NCBI GenBank assembly: GCA_964528845.1
Contig: CAZGVE010000001.1
Span: forward strand, 130,302-194,301
Origin: FEN-1191 sp964528845
GTDB lineage: Bacteria > Pseudomonadota > Gammaproteobacteria > Steroidobacterales > Steroidobacteraceae
Direction: 5' to 3'
DNA: 64,000 nucleotides
Shown: positions 16,738 to 25,848 of the stretch, in pieces
Layout of the letters: each line of letters opens with the position of its first letter
Numbering within the stretch: position 1 is the stretch's first letter
Translations under genes and position numbers: made by a program
Notes under the pieces: model-generated
Databases searched by the model: none
The model's input: only the letters and a program-made list of their open reading frames with translations
What the model was told of the DNA's origin: nothing

Positions 16738-17792
16738 ACGATACGGCAATCCAGGCGCTCGATCCGAGCCTGCGACTCGAGCTCGAGACGCTGCGCGACC
16801 AGCGCGACCTGTATCGCTCGCTGCTACTGGCTGAGCCCGCCGCGCTCGGCACCGGTATGACGCGCGCCCTCGAGACCGTCGAGCGGATCCGCCAGCGACT
16901 GCGCTCCCCGACCCGTGAGAGCAGCGCCTTTCGCGGCAAGATCGAGGATCTGCTGGCCGAACTCGGTACGCTCGCGGATGCGCTCGTCGGCCTGCACCTG
17001 CCGACCGTAAGCCTGCGACTCGAGCAGGCGCAGAGCGCGCTGCGATCAGTCGAGCGCCGAGAGCCCCTCAGCGGCAACGACCTGCTGCCGGCAATGGTCG
17101 TGCTCGAAGAGCTGTGCAGCCACATTACGATTGCCGCCGACTGTGCGGCGGTCCACGTACCGCTTGAGGAGGACGAGCGCAATGCCGCTGAACTCGAGGC
17201 CAGCCAACGCCGCGCGCAACCAAAGCTTGCCGCCGCGCTGACGCAGCTGGCTGAAAAGTTCGCGCTCCAGCAGGATAAGCACGTCGCGCTCGTGACGATG
17301 GGCCTGGAAGATATTCCCGAGCAGTGGATCAGCGTGCTGTTCGACGCTCTGGGCCAGCTGCTGCGCAACGCGATCGAGCACGGTATCGAGACGCCTGACC
17401 AGCGGGTGGCGCACGGCAAGCCCGAGCTGGGCACGCTGGTGATCGAGTTCCTCGACCGGGGCGAGCACGGCTTCGAACTCAATATGCAGGACGACGGGCA
17501 GGGCCTGGATGCAGAGCGCATCGCACAGACCGCGGTCAGCCAGGGAATCCTCGACGCAGACACCCTTGAGGCCCTGGGCCCCTCGCGACTGGTCAGCCTG
17601 ATCTTCCAGCCCGGCCTCACCACGGCGAAGGATAACGTGCACCGAGGCCAGGGGATGCAGATCGTGCGCGAGCACGTGCAGCGCCTGGGAGGCCGCATCC
17701 AGGTCGCCACCAAGCGCGGGCAGTTCACGCGCTACCGCGTGCACCTGCCGCGCGCAGCGACAGTCGAGCAGCCCACCGGACGCCGCGCTTGA
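16734..17792 (+). CDS. CheA-like HATPase-domain protein without HPt or CheW domains
   Basis: 352 residues. The C-terminal half is a CheA-type ATPase: N-box LLRNAIEHGIETPDQRVAHGKPELGTL (Asn212), G1 DDGQGLD, the F-box-like LIFQPGLTTA and G2 HRGQGMQIV, ending LGGRIQVATKRGQFTRYRVHLP. The first ~160 residues are helical and charged, with no HPt histidine motif, no receiver and no CheW-like domain. With no obvious phosphorylated His, it could act in trans, phosphorylate a protein directly, or merely bind ATP. ATG 16734 overlaps the kinase stop codon (ATGA). It is the last gene of the three-gene signalling operon. Confidence 0.83.
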   Translation: MNDTAIQALDPSLRLELETLRDQRDLYRSLLLAEPAALGTGMTRALETVERIRQRLRSPTRESSAFRGKIEDLLAELGTLADALVGLHLPTVSLRLEQAQSALRSVERREPLSGNDLLPAMVVLEELCSHITIAADCAAVHVPLEEDERNAAELEASQRRAQPKLAAALTQLAEKFALQQDKHVALVTMGLEDIPEQWISVLFDALGQLLRNAIEHGIETPDQRVAHGKPELGTLVIEFLDRGEHGFELNMQDDGQGLDAERIAQTAVSQGILDADTLEALGPSRLVSLIFQPGLTTAKDNVHRGQGMQIVREHVQRLGGRIQVATKRGQFTRYRVHLPRAATVEQPTGRRA

Positions 17793-17817
17793 CACCAAAA
17801 TGACATGACGATGCAAT
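17789..17817 (+). promoter_or_regulatory. Predicted promoter for the glycosyltransferase gene
   Basis: TTGACA (17789-17794), a perfect -35 consensus, is followed after 17 bases by TGCAAT (17812-17817), a poor to fair -10. It overlaps the stop codon of the CheA-like gene and stands about 24 bases before the glycosyltransferase ATG. The short leader makes the exact start uncertain. Confidence 0.4.
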
Positions 17818-17841
17818 GCTGTATCGCCTCCGGGGTACAGC

Positions 17842-18987
17842 ATGCATGTAGTTGATACGACCCTGTTCTTCTCGCCGACCAGCGGCGGGGTGAAGCGGTA
17901 TCTGACGGCCAAGCATGCGTGGCTCAAGGCCAACAGCGCGCACCGTCACTCGATCCTGGTACCCGGTCCGCGCACCGAGCTGGTGCCCGGTGGTGTCAGC
18001 ACGCTCGCGGGGCTGCGGCTGCCTGGCACGTTCAACTACCGGCTGCCGCTGTCGCTGCGCGCCTGGACATCGATGCTCTCGGCGCTCGAGCCGGACCTGA
18101 TCGAAGCCGGTGACCCGTTCCAACCGGCCTGGTGCACGTGGACCGTCGCGCGACGGCGCGGCATCCCGACCGTCGGGTTTTTCCATTCGGACCTCGCCAA
18201 TACGCTGGGCCGGCGTTTCGGCGGTGGTGTCGAGCGGGCGATGACGCGCTACCTGTGCGCCGTCTACGGCCGTTTCGACCTGGTGCTGACCCCGAGCCGG
18301 ATGATGTGCGGCTATCTGCAACGCATCGGTCTCGCGCGCGCGACGCTGCAGCCGCTCGGCGTCGACACGGAGATCTTCTCGCCGGAGCGCCGCACGCTCG
18401 ACCTGCGCCGCACGCTGGAACTTCCGGACGACGCGCGCCTGCTCATCTATGCGGGCCGGTTTTCCGAGGAGAAGAACATCCCAGTGCTGTGCCGCGCGAT
18501 GGCGCTGCTCGGCAAGCCCTACCACCTGCTGCTGGTGGGCGGCGGGCGCAGCGCACAGCCGAGCCACAACGTGACGGTGCTGCCGTACCGGCGCGACAGC
18601 GTCGAGCTCGCGCAGTGGCTCGCCTCGGCCGATGCGCTGCTGCATGCCGGCAGCAACGAAACCTTTGGCTTCGTGATCGCCGAGGCGATGGCCTGCGGCC
18701 GTCCGGTCGTTGGCGTGCGTGCGGGTTCCATCCCGGAGCTGGTCGACGAGCGCGTCGGGGAGTTGGCCGAGCTGGACGATCCCATCAGCCTCGCCGCTGC
18801 GGTGCGTCGCCTCTACGATCGGGGTCCCGAGGCGCTCGGGGCGGCGGCGCGCGAGCGCGCGCTGCAGCGCTTCACCTGGACGCATGCGATGCAGATGCAG
18901 CTCGCGAGCTATGCGAGCGTGATGGGTGTCGCGCGCAGCGGGCACGCCGCGCGCCCGGCAATGGAGTTCGGCTCCCCCGGCAGCTGA
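17842..18987 (+). CDS. Glycosyltransferase family 1/4 (GT-B fold)
   Basis: This 381-residue protein has the N-terminal acceptor half with SGGVKRYLTAKHAWL and TVGFFHSDLANTLGR, and a donor half with LLIYAGRFSEEKNIPVLCRAM, then HAGSNETFGFVIAEAMACGRPVVG, the E-x7-E nucleotide-sugar motif of the GT4 family. It probably transfers a sugar or mannosyl-type residue to a lipid or glycan at the cytosolic face, as PimB- or SQDX-like enzymes do. The acceptor cannot be told. It stands alone on the plus strand, next to the convergent WD40 gene. Confidence 0.9.
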   Translation: MHVVDTTLFFSPTSGGVKRYLTAKHAWLKANSAHRHSILVPGPRTELVPGGVSTLAGLRLPGTFNYRLPLSLRAWTSMLSALEPDLIEAGDPFQPAWCTWTVARRRGIPTVGFFHSDLANTLGRRFGGGVERAMTRYLCAVYGRFDLVLTPSRMMCGYLQRIGLARATLQPLGVDTEIFSPERRTLDLRRTLELPDDARLLIYAGRFSEEKNIPVLCRAMALLGKPYHLLLVGGGRSAQPSHNVTVLPYRRDSVELAQWLASADALLHAGSNETFGFVIAEAMACGRPVVGVRAGSIPELVDERVGELAELDDPISLAAAVRRLYDRGPEALGAAARERALQRFTWTHAMQMQLASYASVMGVARSGHAARPAMEFGSPGS

Positions 18988-18994
18988 ACGCCGC

Positions 18995-20011
18995 TCAGCC
19001 GCACTCGTACAGCGACAGCCCTCCGGCAGCGTCGCCGACCGCGAGCTGCCTGCCATCGCGCGAGAAGCGCAGCAGCGTGCAGTCCTCGCGCAGCAGGTGC
19101 GCATCGGCCGGCTGTGCCGCGCTCGCCACGCGCCACAGCAGCAGCCGGCGGTCACGCGCAGCCGAAACCAGCATGGAAGTCCCAGGCCTGAATGCGAGCG
19201 CACTCAGCCGTTCCGAATGCGCGCCCAGTGCTATGGGCTCGATGCCCTGGGCGCCGCGGGCGCTGAAGTCCCAGGCAATCAATTCCTCGCCCGCCGCCGT
19301 GGCCAGGTAACGACCGTTCGTGCTCCAGTCGGCCGCGATGATCCGCCCGCCATGGCCAGTGAGCTGCGACGGCTGGCCGGTAGCGACATTCCACAGCTGC
19401 ACGCGGCCGTCCTGCATGCCGGCCGCCAGCAGTCGCCCGTCCGCGTTCCAGCCTGCAGTGAGGCAGGCGCCGGCGGCAGGGTAGTCTCGCACTGCAGGTT
19501 CCGCCTCGAGCCGGTGCAGCCGGGCACCGCCATTGCCGGCCACGGCGATCTCACTCGATTTCGGACGCCACGCGAGTGCGGCAATCACGCCGGTATGGCC
19601 CGCGAGGGCGTGCAGCGTCGCGCCGGCGGCATCGAACACATGCAGCACCCGCCCGGCAGCGGCTGCCAGCAGCCGGCCATGATCGGCAAAGCCGAGCCGG
19701 TCGCACCACGCCTTGCCTTCATGGATCGGCCGCGGCGCAGGCGCGCGCGCGTCCCATAGCAGCACCGTACCGTCCTGGCCGGACGAGGCAAACAGCCGGC
19801 CCGCGCGCTGCCAGGCGACCGCCAGCGCGCCGCCGCGGTGCGCGCCGATCTGTCGTGCAGCCGGTGCCGCACCCGTGTCGGCGAGCAGGACTGCGCCCTC
19901 GCCACCGGCGATCACGAGTGCACCGCCGTCGGCAGACCAGGCGGCATCGACTGGAAAATCCGCGAGTTCGATCCGCGCGCGCAGCCGCAGTACGCCGGCC
20001 GGCGCCGTCAT
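18995..20011 (-). CDS. WD40 repeat protein, linked to a CobW GTPase
   Basis: 338 residues from MTAPAGVLRLRARIEL. About seven WD40-like blades are visible, with repeated GGALAVAWQRAGRLFASSGQDGTVLLWD, GHTGVIAALAWRPKSSEIAVAG, GRVQLWNVATGQ, GGRIIAADWSTNGRYLATA and ALAFRPGTSMLVSAARDRRLLLW. No signal peptide is seen, so it is a cytosolic beta-propeller. ATG 20011 overlaps the CobW gene stop as ATGA. WD40 genes paired with CobW/COG0523 GTPases occur in several gammaproteobacteria and are often associated with zinc limitation, but no Zur box was identified here. It is probably a scaffold for metal delivery (inference). Confidence 0.85.
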   Translation of the reverse strand: MTAPAGVLRLRARIELADFPVDAAWSADGGALVIAGGEGAVLLADTGAAPAARQIGAHRGGALAVAWQRAGRLFASSGQDGTVLLWDARAPAPRPIHEGKAWCDRLGFADHGRLLAAAAGRVLHVFDAAGATLHALAGHTGVIAALAWRPKSSEIAVAGNGGARLHRLEAEPAVRDYPAAGACLTAGWNADGRLLAAGMQDGRVQLWNVATGQPSQLTGHGGRIIAADWSTNGRYLATAAGEELIAWDFSARGAQGIEPIALGAHSERLSALAFRPGTSMLVSAARDRRLLLWRVASAAQPADAHLLREDCTLLRFSRDGRQLAVGDAAGGLSLYECG

Positions 20012-21453
20012 GCGATGCAGGATTCGAATCCGGCCTCGAATTCGGCGCGTTCGAGCCCGCGGCCGATGAAGACCAGCCGGCTGCAGCGTGCCGAGAGTGG
20101 CGGCCATTCCCGCTCGAGCCGGCCGTCGAACACCATGTGCACGCCGTGAAACACGTAGCGGCGCGCCTCACCGGCGAAATTCAGCACGCCCTTCATGCGC
20201 AGGATGTCCTGACCACGGCTCTGCAGCAGGTAGGAAAGCCAGTCGTTGACCTTGCCGGGATCGAGTGGACGCGAATCGGTAAGGCCGATAGAGCCGATTT
20301 CCGCATCGTGGTGGTGCGAACCGAAGCTGCGTTCATGCTCCGGGCGCAGACCGGGGAGCAGCCCCCCGAATTCCGCCGGCGCGTGCTCACAGAACAGCAC
20401 CCACGAGCCAGCGCGCGGCAGGTGCAGGCGCACGTGCCGGGCATGGTCCAGCTCGAGCCTGCCTAAGACCTGCGGCGGCAGCGCGGCGTGCGGACCGAGC
20501 AGCACCGCATCGCCATCGAAGCGTCGCGTCGCGTCCTCGATCAGCGCATCGATACGCGACGCGTCGGACCCGCCACCGGGCTCGTCCGGCGCCGCCTCCG
20601 CGGCGGACGGCAGCAGCAGCAGGTCGACCATCCGCAGCTGGCCGTGCGGGTGAGCGGCGCCGTGGTCGTTGGACTCGTGCTCGTGGTCATGGGCGTGCCC
20701 GTGGTCATGCGCGTGGGCGTCTGCGGCCGGTTCGGCGGAGGACCGCTGCTGGAGTTCGTATTCCCCCGCCGGCAGGGTGTAGAGGCCTGCCCATTCGAAC
20801 GGGCGCGCGGGTTCGAGGAAGTCTTCATCACGGGCGAGCGCGCGATCGAGGTCGAAGGCCCCGATATTCAGCACTCGCCCGAGCGCGACATCGGCGTTGT
20901 GGGTACGCACGATCGACGCGGTGCCGTTGATCGCGTGCAGGCGCCGCTCTAGCTGCGAGAGCTCCGTGGCCGGGACCAGGTCGGTCTTGTTGAGCAGCAG
21001 CACGTCGGCGAAGCCGATCTGCTCGAGGGCGACCGGGCTCGACTTCAGTTGCTGCTCTATGTGACGCGCGTCGACCAGGGTGACGATCGCGTCGAGCAGG
21101 TAGTGCTCGCGCAGCTCCTCATCGATGAAGAACGTCTGCGCGACCGGGCCCGGATCGGCGAGGCCCGTCGTTTCGATCAGAATCGCGTCGAAGCGCTCGC
21201 GCCGCTTGCGCAGCTGCGCGAGGATGCGAATCAGGTCACCCCGTACCGTGCAGCAGATGCAGCCGTTGCTGGTCTCGAAGAGTTCCTCTTCGGCGCCGAT
21301 CACGAGCTCGTGGTCCACGCCGACTTCGCCGAACTCGTTCTCGATCACGGCAATGCGCCGACCATGCTGCTCGGACAGGATCCGATTGACCAGTGTCGTC
21401 TTGCCAGACCCCAGGAAGCCGGTCAGGACCGTAACCGGAACGCGCGCGCTCAT
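20008..21453 (-). CDS. CobW/COG0523-family GTP-binding metallochaperone
   Basis: 481 residues from MSARVPVTVLTGFLGSGKTT, including the P-loop GFLGSGKT. The family metal motif GCICC lies in ETSNGCICCTVRGDL, and the GTPase motif NKTDL is present. A His-rich stretch, DAHAHDHGHAHDHEH, followed by HESNDHGAAHPHG, forms a metal-binding loop between the GTPase and the C-terminal CobW domain (LLQSRGQDILRMKGVLNFAG, RYVFHGVHMVFD). These proteins insert or buffer zinc or other metals in cytosolic proteins. The coding ends overlap the WD40 gene downstream and the unknown Cys/His protein upstream (ATGA both sides). Confidence 0.93.
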   Translation of the reverse strand: MSARVPVTVLTGFLGSGKTTLVNRILSEQHGRRIAVIENEFGEVGVDHELVIGAEEELFETSNGCICCTVRGDLIRILAQLRKRRERFDAILIETTGLADPGPVAQTFFIDEELREHYLLDAIVTLVDARHIEQQLKSSPVALEQIGFADVLLLNKTDLVPATELSQLERRLHAINGTASIVRTHNADVALGRVLNIGAFDLDRALARDEDFLEPARPFEWAGLYTLPAGEYELQQRSSAEPAADAHAHDHGHAHDHEHESNDHGAAHPHGQLRMVDLLLLPSAAEAAPDEPGGGSDASRIDALIEDATRRFDGDAVLLGPHAALPPQVLGRLELDHARHVRLHLPRAGSWVLFCEHAPAEFGGLLPGLRPEHERSFGSHHHDAEIGSIGLTDSRPLDPGKVNDWLSYLLQSRGQDILRMKGVLNFAGEARRYVFHGVHMVFDGRLEREWPPLSARCSRLVFIGRGLERAEFEAGFESCIA

Positions 21454-21929
21454 GTCCGGCCTCGCAGGCGTTCGATGATTCGGGTCGCGCCCGGCAGGCG
21501 CAGCACACTGAGCAGCAGCAGCCACCCGAATCGGCGTCCGAACGGCAGGCGCGGTGGCGGCACGGCGCCAAAGAAGGCGCGCCCGGCCGCGCGATGCCGC
21601 TGCACGCCGCGCGCCAGCAGCTCGGCCGACCAGCCGTCAGGCGCCGATCCGCCGTCCGCGGCGCTCGCCTCGATCCGGTAGCGACGCCGGCCCGGGGGAT
21701 CATTCCCGTCAGCCAGCGGCCCGAACACGCGTGCGTCGCGCAGCACCGCCGGCAGCGCGCCGACTTCGGCTACGGCGAACGCGAGCTCGGTGCTGTCACA
21801 GCCATGCCGGTGCGGCGCCGCAACTTCGCAACCGCTCAGCAACAACGTCGCGGCGCCAGGCCCGCGGCGCACCGTGACCGGTCCGCGAAACGCCACCAGC
21901 TGCGGTGCTGCCGTGACTTCGGCGTTCAT
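21450..21929 (-). CDS. Hypothetical protein with a Cys/His cluster in the CobW-WD40 operon
   Basis: 159 residues, no family recognised. The N-terminal part has CEVAAPHRHGC, a Cys-x5-HxH-x-Cys cluster that could bind zinc. The C-terminal part has a basic, partly hydrophobic segment (FGRRFGWLLLLSVLRLPGATRIIERLRGRT) that may be a membrane-associated helix. Both ends overlap neighbours by 4 bases: its start with the methyltransferase stop, its stop with the CobW start. Operon position next to a metallochaperone makes a metal-related role a reasonable inference, without direct proof. Confidence 0.6.
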   Translation of the reverse strand: MNAEVTAAPQLVAFRGPVTVRRGPGAATLLLSGCEVAAPHRHGCDSTELAFAVAEVGALPAVLRDARVFGPLADGNDPPGRRRYRIEASAADGGSAPDGWSAELLARGVQRHRAAGRAFFGAVPPPRLPFGRRFGWLLLLSVLRLPGATRIIERLRGRT

Positions 21930-22507
21930 GCCGCGACATCCAGCGACCACACGGTCAGCGGGGCGCCGTGGCGGATCCAGATTCCGCAGCCCATCGGCCG
22001 GAACGAGCGCGCGAGTTCCCGTCGGTACCAGCGGTCCGGCCGCAGACCGGGAATGCGGTCGGTGCGTTGCTGATCGCAGTTCTCGAGCCAGTCTTCGCGG
22101 GTCAGGGCACCAAAGTACAGCGCGCCACGGCACAGGCGTGCGAGGTTCGCGATCGCGCGCCGCGCCTGGGCTGGCGACAGATATTGCAGCACGTCGTAGC
22201 AGATCACGAGATCGAAGCGTTCGCGCGTGCGGTAGGTCTCGATCGAGCCCTGCCGCCAGCCATAGCGGGTGCAGAGGTACTCGCTGACTTCGAGCCCGAC
22301 GTACTCCGCGCCGCGCAGGGCGCGTCGCAGCGGCGCACGCAGCAGCCCGATGCCACAGCCCGCATCCAGCACTTGCCGCACCGGCAGCCCGAGATAGTTC
22401 ACGCATGCGGCGACCATCCGCCCGCGCGCGCGCATCTCGGCACGCGAAGTCACGGCCGTCCGGGCGTTGAAGTAGAAACGCTGATAATAATCGCGATCAA
22501 AAGGCAT
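21926..22507 (-). CDS. Class I SAM-dependent methyltransferase
   Basis: 193 residues starting MPFDRDYYQRFYFNARTAVTSR. It has the SAM-binding motif I VLDAGCGIGLLRAPL, motif II-like FDLVICYDVLQYLSP and ALYFGALTREDWLENC. The family is UbiE/methyltransf_11-like; the substrate is unknown. ATG 22507 has no strong ribosome site. It leads an operon with the Cys/His protein, CobW and the WD40 protein (three ATGA overlaps in a row) and is divergent from rimO. Confidence 0.85.
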   Translation of the reverse strand: MPFDRDYYQRFYFNARTAVTSRAEMRARGRMVAACVNYLGLPVRQVLDAGCGIGLLRAPLRRALRGAEYVGLEVSEYLCTRYGWRQGSIETYRTRERFDLVICYDVLQYLSPAQARRAIANLARLCRGALYFGALTREDWLENCDQQRTDRIPGLRPDRWYRRELARSFRPMGCGIWIRHGAPLTVWSLDVAA

Positions 22508-22626
22508 ACGTCGATCCGGCTGGCCCGCTCGTGTACCATGCGGCCCTCGATTGTACTGGTTGTGGCGGCCCGGCGGCCGCCTCCCGGCAGGCCCGGCCCG
22601 ATCCCTCCCCCTCAAGTATTGATGCC

Positions 22627-23979
22627 ATGAGCCCAGATTCCCTAACGGCACCGCAGCGTCGGCTTGCCCACGCGCCGGCCGTGGGATTCGTGAGCCTGGG
22701 CTGTCCGAAGGCACTGGTCGACTCCGAGCGCCTGATCACCGCGCTGCGTGCGCGGGGCTACGTGATCGCGCCGGGCTATCAGGGCGCGGATCTCGTGATC
22801 GTCAACACCTGCGGCTTCCTCGACACGGCGATCGACGAATCCCTGGAGGCGATCGGAGAAGCCCTCGAGCAGCATGGCCGCGTGCTCGTGACCGGCTGCC
22901 TCGGGGCGGATCCGCAGAAGATCCTTGCGCGGCATCCTCGGGTGCTCGGCGTCACCGGTCCGCATGCCTACGAGCAGGTCATTGCCGCCGTGAATGAGCA
23001 CCTGCCGCGGCCGCACGATCCACTGGTCGACCTGGTCCCACCGGAAGGACTGCGGCTCACGCCGCGCCACTACGCGTACCTCAAAATCTCCGAAGGCTGC
23101 AACAATCGCTGCAGCTTCTGCATTATCCCCTCGATGCGCGGGCGACTGGCGAGCCGCCTGCTCGATGAGGTCATGCGGGAGGCCGAAGCGCTGGTGCGGG
23201 CCGGCGTGCGGGAGCTGCTCGTGATCTCCCAGGACACGAGCGCCTATGGCAGTGATCTGCGCTATCGCAGCGTGCGCTGGCGCGATCGGCCCCATGAGAC
23301 GCGCTTCATCGATCTGGTGCGCGCCCTGGCCGAGCTGCCGGTGTGGACGCGGCTGCATTACGTGTATCCCTACCCACACGTCGATGCGGTGATCCCGTTG
23401 ATGCGCGAGGACGGGGTGCTACCGTACCTGGACATACCGTTCCAGCACGGCAGTCCCGAAGTACTGCGTCGCATGCGACGCCCGGCGCACGCCGAGAACA
23501 CACTGCGACGCATCCACGATTGGCGCGCCGCCCGGCCCGGGTTGACGCTGCGCAGCAGCTTCATCGTCGGTTTCCCAGGCGAGACGGATGCGGAATTCGA
23601 GCAGCTCCTGGCGTGGCTGCGCGAGGCGCAGCTCGACCGCGTCGGTGCCTTCAAGTACTCCCCGGTCGAGGGTGCGGCCGCGAATGCGATCGCGCCGCCG
23701 GTGCCGGAGGAGCTCAAGCAGGAGCGCTACGAGCGCTTCATGCAGGCGGCGGCTCAGATCAGCCGCGCGCGGCTGCTGGCGCGGATCGGCCGGCGGTGTC
23801 GGGTGCTCGTGGACGCAATCGAGGGCGACACCGCCATCGCCCGCAGCGCCAGCGACGCGCCCGAAATCGACGGCGTGGTTCGCATCGCGGACGCGTCCGG
23901 CTTGCAGGTCGGTCGGTTCGCCGAGGTGCGTATCACGGGTGCCGGGACCTATGACCTCGAGGCACGGCGCGCGGACTGA
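22627..23979 (+). CDS. rimO: Ribosomal protein S12 methylthiotransferase RimO
   Basis: 450 residues from MSPDSLTAPQ. The N-terminal UPF0004 domain has three cluster-binding Cys (VSLGCPKALVDSE, VNTCGFLDTAIDE, VTGCLG). The radical SAM motif CxxxCxxC is CNNRCSFC in KISEGCNNRCSFCIIPSMRG, and YLDIPFQHG and SSFIVGFPGETDAEF follow. A C-terminal TRAM domain (GRRCRVLVDAIEGD... GRFAEVRITGAGTYDLE) completes the enzyme. RimO methylthiolates Asp88/89 of ribosomal protein S12. It converges on glmS. Confidence 0.96.
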   Translation: MSPDSLTAPQRRLAHAPAVGFVSLGCPKALVDSERLITALRARGYVIAPGYQGADLVIVNTCGFLDTAIDESLEAIGEALEQHGRVLVTGCLGADPQKILARHPRVLGVTGPHAYEQVIAAVNEHLPRPHDPLVDLVPPEGLRLTPRHYAYLKISEGCNNRCSFCIIPSMRGRLASRLLDEVMREAEALVRAGVRELLVISQDTSAYGSDLRYRSVRWRDRPHETRFIDLVRALAELPVWTRLHYVYPYPHVDAVIPLMREDGVLPYLDIPFQHGSPEVLRRMRRPAHAENTLRRIHDWRAARPGLTLRSSFIVGFPGETDAEFEQLLAWLREAQLDRVGAFKYSPVEGAAANAIAPPVPEELKQERYERFMQAAAQISRARLLARIGRRCRVLVDAIEGDTAIARSASDAPEIDGVVRIADASGLQVGRFAEVRITGAGTYDLEARRAD

Positions 23980-24000
23980 TTCGCGGTCCGCCCTCGCGCG

Positions 24001-25836
<1,836 letters not shown>

Positions 25837-25848
25837 CTTACGGTTCCT

